The translations under genes were made by a program, and so were the position numbers. 64,000 bases of DNA from Phyllostachys edulis (lineage: Eukaryota; Streptophyta; Magnoliopsida; Poales; Poaceae), in NCBI GenBank assembly GCA_036346405.1, contig CM070554.1:48383058-48447057 (forward strand), given 5' to 3'. Shown piece by piece: positions 55,111-64,000 of the stretch (the stretch's first letter is position 1; every line of letters begins with the position of its first letter). The notes under the pieces are model-generated. The model was not told where the DNA came from and ran no database searches. It saw nothing but the letters and a program-made list of their open reading frames with translations.

Positions 55111-57239
55111 GCGCTCTAATTTATGAAATCGAGGCGGAAACAAAATCAAATCCAAACACCCATAATGGACTTCTAGTGTGCCCTACGTCATTCATAGGTG
55201 CATTTGAAATAATTCCGAGCAAGTGTGAAACATTCCAGAACGACGTGTAGCCATAGCTCCACTTTACGAAATCGAGGCATGGAAATAAAATGAACATCAA
55301 ACTCCTATAATGGAATTCTAATGTGCCCTATCTCATTTCTTGGTGCATTTGGAATCTTTCCGAGCCGGTGTGAAACTTTCCAGAACGACGCGGACCCTGA
55401 GCTCCAATTTATGAAATAGAGGCACGGAAAGAACACCAAAACCAAACACCCATAATGGACTTCTAGTGTGCCCTACATCATTTCTAGGTTTATTTGGAAT
55501 AATTCCGAGCAAGTGTGAAACATTCCAGAACGACGGGTACCTAGTGCTCCACTTTACGAAATCGAGGCATGGAAAGAAAATGAACATCAAACTCCCATAA
55601 TGGACTTCTAGTGTGCCCTACCTCATTTCTTGGTGCATTTGGAATCCTTCCGAGCCGGTGTGAAACTTTCCAGAACGACGCGTACCCTGAGCTCCAATTT
55701 ATGAAATCGAGGCACGAAAATAGAATCAAAACCAAACACCCATAATGGACTTCTAGTGTGCCCTACGTCAGTTCTAGGTGTATTTGAATAATTACGGCGG
55801 TGTAAAACTTTGCGGAGCGACGGGTACCGGAGCTCCACATTATAAAATCGGGGCACGGAAAGAAAATCAATGCAAACAACCAAAATGGACTTCTGGTGTG
55901 CCCTATGTCATTTCTAGGTTCATTTGGAATAATTCTGAACAGGTGTAAAACTTTGCAGGAGCGGCAGTGCTGAGCTCCACATTATGAAATCGAGGCATGG
56001 AAAGAAAATCAATGCAAACACCCAAAATGGACTTACGGTGTGCCCTATGTCATTTCTAGGTGCATTTGGATTAATTCGAGCAAATGTGAAACTTTCTTTG
56101 AGCAGCGGTATCCGAGCTCCACTTTACAAAATCGAGGCACGAAAGACAATTAATCTGAAACACCCAAAATAGACTTCTAGTGTCCCCTACCTCATTTCTA
56201 GGTGCATTTGGAATCCTTCCGGCGATTGTGAAACTTTCTTAGAATGACGCGTACCATAAGCTCCAATTTATGAATTCGAGGCACGGAAAGAAAATCCACA
56301 CCAAATAACTATAATGGACTTCGGTGTGCCCTCGTCATTCATAGGTGTATTTGAAATAATTAGAGCAAGTGTGAAACATTCGAGCAGCGGGTACCCGAGC
56401 TCCACTTTATGAAATCGAGGCATGGAAAGAAAATGAACATCAAACTCACATAATGGACTTCTAGTGTGCCCTACCTCATTTCTTGGTGCATTTGGAATCT
56501 TTACGAGCGGTGTGAAACTTTCCGAATGATCGTACTGAGCTCCAATTTATGAAATCGAGGCACGAAAAGAAAATCAAAACCAAACACCCATAATGGACTT
56601 CTAGTGTGCCCTCGTCATTTCTAGGTGCATTTGCAATAATTACGGCGGTGTAAAACTTTGGAGAGCGGCAGTTCACGGAGCTCCACATTATGAAATCGAG
56701 GCACGGAAAGAAAATCAATGCAAACACCCAAAATTGACTTCGGTGTGCCCTATGTCATTTCTAGGTTCATTTGGAATAATTCCGCGGTGTGAAACTTTCT
56801 TTGAAAGAGCGGTATCCAGAACTCCACTTTACGAAATCGAGGCACAGAAAGACAATCAATACGAAACACCCAAAATACACTTCGAGTGTGCCCTACCTCA
56901 TTTCTAGGTGAATTTGGAATACTTCCGAGCCGGTGTGAAACTTTGCAGAATTGTGCGTGCCATAAGATCCAATTTATGAAATCGATGCACGGATAGAAAA
57001 TCCACACCAAATAACTATAATGGACTTCTGGTGTGCCCTACGTCATTCAAAGGTGCATTTGAAATAATTCCGAGCAAGTGTGAAACATTCCAGAACGACG
57101 GGTACCCAGAGCTCCACTTTGTGAAATCGAGGCATGGAAAGAAAATGAACATCAAACTCCCATAATGGACTTCTAGTGTGCCCTACCTAATTTCTTGGTG
57201 CATTTGGAATATTTCCAAGCCGGTGTGAAACTTTCCAGA

Positions 57240-58990
57240 ACGACGCGTACCCTGAGCTCCAATTTATGAAATCGAGGCACGAAAATAGAATCAAAACCAA
57301 ACACCCATAATGGACTTCTAGTGTGCCCTACGTCAGTTCTAGGTGTATTTGGAATAATTCTGAGCAGGTGTAAAACTTTGCGGAGCGACGGGTACCCGGA
57401 GCTCCACATTATGAAATCGGGGCACGGAAAGAAAATCAATGCAAACAACCAAAATGCACTTCTGGTGTGCCCTATGTCATTTCTAGGTTCATTTGGAATA
57501 ATTCTGAACAGGTGTAAAACTTTGCAGAGCGACAGGTACGCGGAGCTCCACATTATGAAATCGAGGCATGGAAAGAAAATCAATGCAAACACCCAAAATG
57601 GACTTCTGGTGTGCCCTATGTCATTTCTAGGTGCATTTGGATTAATTCCGAGCAGCTGTGAAACTTTGCTGAACGACGGTATCCAGAGCTCCACTTTACA
57701 AAATCGAGGCACAGAAAGACAATTAGTACGAAACACCCAAAATAGACTTCTAGTGTCCCCTACCTCATTTCTAGGTGCATTTGGAATCCTTCCGAGCCGG
57801 TGTGAAACTTTGCCGAATGACGCGTACCATAAGCTCCAATTTATGAATTCGAGGCACGGAAAGAAAATCCACACCAAATAACTATAATGGACTTCTGGTG
57901 TGCCCTACGTCATTCATAGGTGTATTTGAAATAATTCCGAGCAAGTGTGAAACATTCCAGAACGACGGGTACCCAGAGCTCCACTTTATGAAATCGAGGC
58001 ATGGAAAGAAAATGAACATCAAACTCACATAATGGACTTCTAGTGTGCCCTACCTCATTTCTTGGTGCATTTGGAATCTTTCTGAGCCGGTGTGAAACTT
58101 TCCAGAATGATGCGTACCCTGAGCTCCAATTTATGAAATCGACGCACAGAAAGAAAATCAAAACCAAACACCCATAATGGACTTCTAGTGTGCCCTACGT
58201 CATTTCTAGGTGCATTTGCAATAATTCTGAGCAGGTGTAAAACTTTGGAGAGCGACGGTTACCGGGAGCTCCACATTATGAAATCGAGGCACGGAAAGAA
58301 AATCAATGCAAACACCCAAAATTGACTTCTGGTGTGCCCTATGTCATTTCTAGGTTCATTTGGAATAATTCCGAGCAGGTGTGAAACTTTGCTGAAAGAC
58401 GGTATCCAGAACTCCACTTTACGAAATCGAGGCACAGAAAGACAATCAATACGAAACACCCAAAATACACTTCGAGTGTGCCCTACCTCATTTCTAGGTG
58501 AATTTGGAATACTTCCGAGCCGGTGTGAAACTTTGCAGAATTGTGCGTGCCATAAGATCCAATTTATGAAATCGATGCACGGATAGAAAATCCACACCAA
58601 ATAACTATAATGGACTTCTGGTGTGCCCTACGTCATTCAAAGGTGCATTTGAAATAATTCCGAGCAAGTGTGAAACATTCCAGAACGATGGGTACCCAGA
58701 GCTCCACTTTGTGAAATCGAGGCATGGAAAGAAAACGAACATCAAACTCCCATAATGGACTTCTAGTGTGCCCTACCTAATTTCTTGGTGCATTTGGAAT
58801 CTTTCCAAGCCGGTGTGAAACTTTCCAGAACGACGCGTACCCTGAGCTCCAATTTATGAAATCGAGGCACGGAAAGAAAATCAAAACCAAACACCCATAA
58901 TGGACTTCTAGTGTGCCCTACGTCACTTCTTGGTACATTTGCAATAATTCTGACCAGGTGTATAACTTTCGAGAGCGATGGGTACGCGGA
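57240..58990 (-). repeat. Large satellite duplication, copy 1
   Basis: It matches 62150-63890 at an offset of about 4905 bases (for example the distinctive CGTCAGTTCTAGGTGTATTT at 57332 versus 62238). The same order of monomer variants is kept across 11-12 monomers. A third, more damaged relative lies at about 55680-57230. Confidence 0.75.
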
Positions 58991-59079
58991 GCTCCACATT
59001 ATTAAACCGAGGGACGGAAAGAAAATCAATCCAAACTCCCAAAATGGACTTCTGGTGTGCCCTATGTCATTTCAAGGTG

Positions 59080-60088
59080 CATTTGGAATCCTTCCGAGCC
59101 GGTGTCAAATTTTCCAGAACATCGCGTACCCTAAGCTCCAATATATGAAATCGAGGCACGGAAAGAAAATCCACACCAAATAACTATAATGGACTTCTGG
59201 TGTGCCCTACGTCATTCATAGGTGCATTTGAAATAATTCCGAGCAAGTGTGAAACATTCCAGAACGACGGGTACTCAGAGCTCCACTTTATGAAATAGAG
59301 GCATAGAAAGAAAATGAACATCAAACTCCCATAATGGACTTCTAGTGTGCCCTACCTCATTTCTTGGTGCATTTGAAATCTTTTCGGGCTGGTCTGAAAC
59401 TTTCCAGAACGACGCGTACCCTGAGCTCCAATTTATGAAATCGAGGCACGGAAAGAAAATCAAAACCAAACACCCATAATGGACTTCTAGTGTGCCCTAC
59501 GTCATTTCTAGGTGCATTTGCAATAATTCTAAGCAGGTGTAAAACTTTGGAGAGCGACGGATACCCGGAGAGCTCCACATTACGAAATCGAGGCACGGAA
59601 AGAAAATCAATGAAAACACCCAAAATGGACTTCTAGTGTGCTCGATGTCATTTCTAGGTGCATTTGGAATAATTCCGAGCAAGTGTGAAACATTGCAGAA
59701 CAACGGGTACCCAGAGCTCCACTTTATGAAATTGAGGCATGGAAAGAAAATTAACATCAAACTCCCATAATGGACTTCTAGTGTGCCCTACCTCATTTCT
59801 AGGTGCATTAGGAATCTTTCCGAGCCGGTGTGAAACTTTCCAGAACGATGCGTACCCTCAGCTCCAATTTATGAAATCGAGGCACGGAAAGAAAATCAAA
59901 ACCAAACACCCATAATGGACTTCTAGTGTGCCCTACGTCATTTCTAGGTGTATTTAGAATAATTCTGAGCAGGTGTAAAACTTTGCGAGCGGCAGTGCGG
60001 AGCTCCACATTATGAAATCGGGGCACGGAAAGAAAATCAATGCAAACAACCAAAATGGACTTCGTGTGCCCTATGTCATTTCTAGGTG
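59080..60088 (-). repeat. 1009 bp satellite duplication, copy 1
   Basis: It matches the next 1009 bases: rare variants TCAAATTTTCCAGAACATCG (59104 and 60113) and CTTTTCGGGCTGGTCTG (59391 and 60400) recur at exactly this spacing. It holds seven monomers. Confidence 0.82.
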
Positions 60089-61097
60089 CATTTGGAATCC
60101 TTCCGAGCCGGTGTCAAATTTTCCAGAACATCGCGTACCCTAAGCTCCAATATATGAAATCGAGGCACGGAAAGAAAATCCACACCAAATAACTATAATG
60201 GACTTCTAGTGTGCCCTACGTCATTCATAGGTGCATTTGAAATAATTCCGAGCAAGTGTGAAACATTCCAGAACGACGGGTACTCAGAGCTCCACTTTAT
60301 GAAATAGAGGCATAGAAAGAAAATGAACATCAAACTCCCATAATGGACTTCTAGTGTGCCCTACCTCATTTCTTGGTGCATTTGAAATCTTTTCGGGCTG
60401 GTCTGAAACTTTCCAGAACGACGCGTACCCTGAGCTCCAATTTTTGAAATCGAGGCACGGAAAGAAAATCAAAACCAAACACCCATAATGGACTTCTAGT
60501 GTGCCCTACGTCATTTCTAGGTGCATTTGGAATAATTCTAAGCAGGTGTAAAACTTTGGAGAGCGACGGATACCCGGAGAGCTCCACATTACGAAATCGA
60601 GGCACGGAAAGAAAATCAATGAAAACACCCAAAATGGACTTCTAGTGTGCTCGATGTCATTTCTAGGTGCATTTGGAATAATTCCGAGCAAGTGTGAAAC
60701 ATTGCAGAACAACGGTACCCAGAGCTCCACTTTATGAAATCGAGGCATGGAAAGAAAATTAACATCAAACTCCCATAATGGACTTCTAGTGTGCCCTACC
60801 TCATTTCTAGGTGCATTTGGAATCTTTCCGAGCGGTGTGAAACTTTCGAGCGATCGTGCCCTCGGCTCCAATTTATGAAATCGAGGCACGGAAAGAAAAT
60901 CAAAACCAAACACCCATAATGGACTTCTAGTGTGCCCTACGTCATTTCTAGGTGTATTTAGAATAATTCTGAGCAGGTGTAAAACTTTGCAGAGCGCAGT
61001 GTGCACCGAGCTCCACATTATGAAATCGAGGCACGGAAAGAAAATCAATGCAAACAACCAAAATGGACTTCTAGTGTGCCCTATGTCATTTCTAGGT
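60089..61097 (-). repeat. 1009 bp satellite duplication, copy 2
   Basis: Direct neighbour of the previous unit. The two are nearly identical in the first 700 bases, then small indels accumulate in copy 2 after about 60830. Confidence 0.78.
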
Positions 61098-62149
61098 GCA
61101 TTTGGAATTATTCCGAAAGCAGTGTGAAACTTTCTTTGAGCACGGTATCGAGCTCCACTTTATGAAATCGAGGCACAGAAAGACAATCAACACGAAACAC
61201 CCAAAATAGACTTCTAGTGTGCCCTACCTCATTTCTAGGTGCATTTAGAATACTTCCGAGCCGGTGTGAAACTTTCCAGAACGACGCGTACCCTAAGCTC
61301 CAATATATGAAATCGAGGCACGGAAAGAAAATCCACACCAAATAACTATAATGGACTTCTGGTGTGCCCTACGTCATTTCTAGGTGCATTTGGAATAATT
61401 CCGAGCAAGTGTGAAACATTCGAGCAGCGATTGTGTACCAGAGCTCCACTTTATGAAATCGAGGCATGGAAAGAAAATGAACATCAAACTCCCATAATGG
61501 ACTTCTAGTGTGCCCTACCTCATTTCTAGGTGCATTTGGAATCTTTTCGAGCCGGTGTGAAACTTTCCAGAACGACGCGTACCCTGAGCTCTAATTTATG
61601 AAATCGAGGCACGGAAAGAAAATCAAAACCAAACACCCATAATGGACTTCTAGTGTGCCCTACGTCATTCATAGCTGTATTTGAAATAATTACGAGCAAG
61701 TGTGAAACATTCCAGAAGGACGTGTACCCATAGCTCCACTTTATGAAATCGAGGCATGGAAATAAAATGAACATCAAACTCCTATAATGGACTTCTAATG
61801 TGCCCTATCTCATTTCTTGGTGCATTTGGAATCTTTCCGAGCGGTGTGAAACTTTCGAATCAGCAGCGACCACGAGCTCCAATTTATGAAATCGAGGCAC
61901 GGAAAGAACACCAAAACCAAACACCCATAATGGACTTCTAGTGTGCCCTACATCATTTCTAGGTTTATTTGGAATAATTAGAGCAAGTGTGAAACATTCG
62001 AGCAGCGGGTACCTAGTGCTCCACTTTACGAAATCGAGGCATGGAAAGAAAATGAACATCAAACTCCCATAATGGACTTCTAGTGTGCCCTACCTCATTT
62101 CTTGGTGCATTTGGAATCCTTCCGAGCGGTGTGAAACTTTCGAGCAATC

Positions 62150-63890
62150 GCGTACACTCGAGCTCCAATTTATGAAATCGAGGCACGAAAATAGAATCAA
62201 AACCAAACACCCATAATGGACTTCTAGTGTGCCCTACGTCAGTTCTAGGTGTATTTGGAATAATTCTGAGCAGGTGTAAAACTTTGCGGAGCGACGGGTA
62301 CCCGGAGCTCCACATTATAAAATCGGGGCACGGAAAGAAAATCAATGCAAACAACCAAAATGGACTTCTGGTGTGCCCTATGTCATTTCTAGGTTCATTT
62401 GGAATAATTCTGAACAGGTGTAAAACTTTGCAGAGCGACAGGTACGCGGAGCTCCACATTATGAAATCGAGGCATGGAAAGAAAATCAATGCAAACACCC
62501 AAAATGGACTTCTGGTGTGCCCTATGTCATTTCTAGGTGCATTTGGATTAATTCCGAGCAGCTGTGAAACTTTGCTGAACGACGGTATCCAGAGCTCCAC
62601 TTTACAAAATCGAGGCACAGAAAGACAATTAGTACGAAACACCCAAAATAGACTTCTAGTGTCCCTACCTCATTTCTAGGTGCATTTGGAATCCTTAGAG
62701 CGGTGTGAAACTTTCTTAGAATGACGCGTACCATAAGCTCCAATTTATGAATTCGAGGCACGGAAAGAAAATCCACACCAAATAACTATAATGGACTTCT
62801 GGTGTGCCCTACGTCATTCATAGGTGTATTTGAAATAATTCCGAGCAAGTGTGAAACATTCCAGAACGACGGGTACCCAGAGCTCCACTTTATGAAATCG
62901 AGGCATGGAAAGAAAATGAACATCAAACTCACATAATGGACTTCTAGTGTGCCCTACCTCATTTCTTGGTGCATTTGGAATCTTTCTGAGCCGGTGTGAA
63001 ACTTTCCAGAATGATGCGTACCCTGAGCTCCAATTTATGAAATCGACGCACAGAAAGAAAATCAAAACCAAACACCCATAATGGACTTCTAGTGTGCCCT
63101 ACGTCATTTCTAGGTGCATTTGCAATAATTCTGAGCAGGTGTAAAACTTTGGAGAGCGACGGTTACCGGGAGCTCCACATTATGAAATCGAGGCACGGAA
63201 AGAAAATCAATGCAAACACCCAAAATTGACTTCGGTGTGCCCTATGTCATTTCTAGGTTCATTTGGAATAATTCCGAGCGGTGTGAAACTTTCTTTGAAA
63301 AGCGGTATCGAACTCCACTTTACGAAATCGAGGCACTGAAAAGACAATCAATCTGAAACACCCAAAATACACTTCTAGTGTGCCCTACCTCATTTCTAGG
63401 TGAATTTGGAATACTTAGAGCCGGTGTGAAACTTTCGAGAATTGTGCGTGCCATAAGATCCAATTTATGAAATCGATGCACGGAAAGAAAATCCACACCA
63501 AATAACTATAATGGACTTCGTGTGTGCCCTCGTCATTCAAAGGTGCATTTGAAATAATTAGAGCAAGTGTGAAACATTCGAGCGATGGGTACCCAGAGCT
63601 CCACTTTGTGAAATCGAGGCATGGAAAGAAAATGAACATCAAACTCCCATAATGGACTTCTAGTGTGCCCTACCTCATTTCTTGGTGCATTTGGAATATT
63701 TCCAAGCGGTGTGAAACTTTCGAGCAGCAGCGTACCACGAGCTCCAATTTATGAAATCGAGGCACGAAAAATAGAATCAAAACCAAACACCCATAATGGA
63801 CTTCTAGTGTGCCCTCGTCATTTCTAGGTGTATTTGGAATAATTACGAGCGGTGTAAAACTTTGCGAGGCGGCAGGTGCCGGAGCTCCAC
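62150..63890 (-). repeat. Large satellite duplication, copy 2
   Basis: Partner of 57240-58990 at about +4905. It contains many one- and two-base losses at positions where copy 1 is clean. Confidence 0.72.
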
Positions 63891-64000
63891 ATTATGAAAT
63901 CGAGGCACGGAAAGAAAATCAATGCAAACAACCAAAATGGACTTCGGTGTGCCCTATGTCATTTCTAGGTGCATTTGGAATAATTACGAGCAGTGTAAAA

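Larger units (their letters stand above)
53646..64000 (-). repeat. Satellite block D, about 71 monomers, inverted orientation
   Basis: The same ~145 bp monomer on the opposite strand to blocks A-C, running to the window end. Five monomer types can be told apart on the plus strand: A1 (ATAATTCTGAGCAGGTG, ACATTATG), A2 (AATCAATGCAAACACCC, ATCCAGAGCTCC), B1 (GACAATCAATACGAAAC), A3 (AAATAACTATAATGG) and B2 (GAACATCAAACTCCC). They follow the order A1-A2-B1-A3-B2 as a higher-order repeat of about 720 bp, with shortened and lengthened versions. Open frames of up to 234 codons arise by chance from monomer structure. Confidence 0.95.

Noticed and set aside
57173..57877. Long open frames (up to 234 codons) in the satellite, both strands
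   Set aside because: The frames run through satellite monomers, repeat the same peptide words in every block, and shift with monomer length. They are chance readthrough of a stop-poor repeat, not genes.

Overview
This window reads as plant centromeric or pericentromeric DNA, probably from a monocot or grass (inference, moderate to low confidence for the family). It has no ordinary gene, tRNA or rRNA that I can support. It consists of a ~145 bp tandem satellite in four blocks, plus many nested, mostly decayed Ty3/gypsy LTR retrotransposons. Plant evidence: LTRs that start TGTAATAC or TGTAACACCCC and end GGTGTTACA, primer-binding sites matching plant initiator tRNA-Met (TGGTATCAGAGC), and pol remnants of the chromovirus type.

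Layout. 1-4521: minus-strand LTR element E1 (leader, PBS, 5' LTR) and a second truncated minus-strand LTR. 4522-10339: plus-strand element E2, a decayed pol end split by solo LTR S1 (5430-7775, TSD GTTTA), followed by its PPT and partial 3' LTR. 10340-15437: 5' LTR and leader of element E3, then LTR scraps, one of them tandemly duplicated. 15438-24449: element E4 with two LTRs, a PBS, a PPT and a decayed interior; its 3' LTR ends in a chimeric tail that abuts satellite. 24450-29399: satellite block A (about 34 monomers). 29400-36162: a truncated LTR followed by two nested minus-strand non-autonomous elements, noaM and noaN (noaN has TSD ACAAG). 36163-37981: satellite block B. 37982-45806: element E6, inserted into the satellite with TSD AGAAG. 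It carries protease and reverse transcriptase remnants that look like the CRM (centromeric retrotransposon) clade; its RT is interrupted exactly in the active-site motif by solo LTR S2 (40860-43114, TSD CTTTG), and its 3' part is an inverted, chimeric retroelement end. 45807-46732: satellite block C. 46733-53645: element E5 plus two nested truncated LTRs (T1, T2). 53646-64000: satellite block D in the opposite orientation, about 71 monomers, with a five-monomer higher-order repeat and larger segmental duplications.

How the parts work together. CRM-clade elements are known to favour centromeric chromatin. CRM-like elements sitting with intact target-site duplications inside a homogenising satellite therefore suggest a present or former centromere core. 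The other LTR families (chromovirus-like, long 2.1-2.4 kb LTRs) form the surrounding nest. The most unusual feature is shared by those LTRs: an ordered array of up to seven or eight short perfect hairpins, whose stems change by compensatory substitutions between copies. A second conserved hairpin lies near the LTR 3' end, and a CTTTCC...AAGTTATGA...CTGTCC module is repeated two to four times per LTR. These look like structured RNA or cruciform DNA kept by selection. I cannot say from sequence alone whether they have been described.
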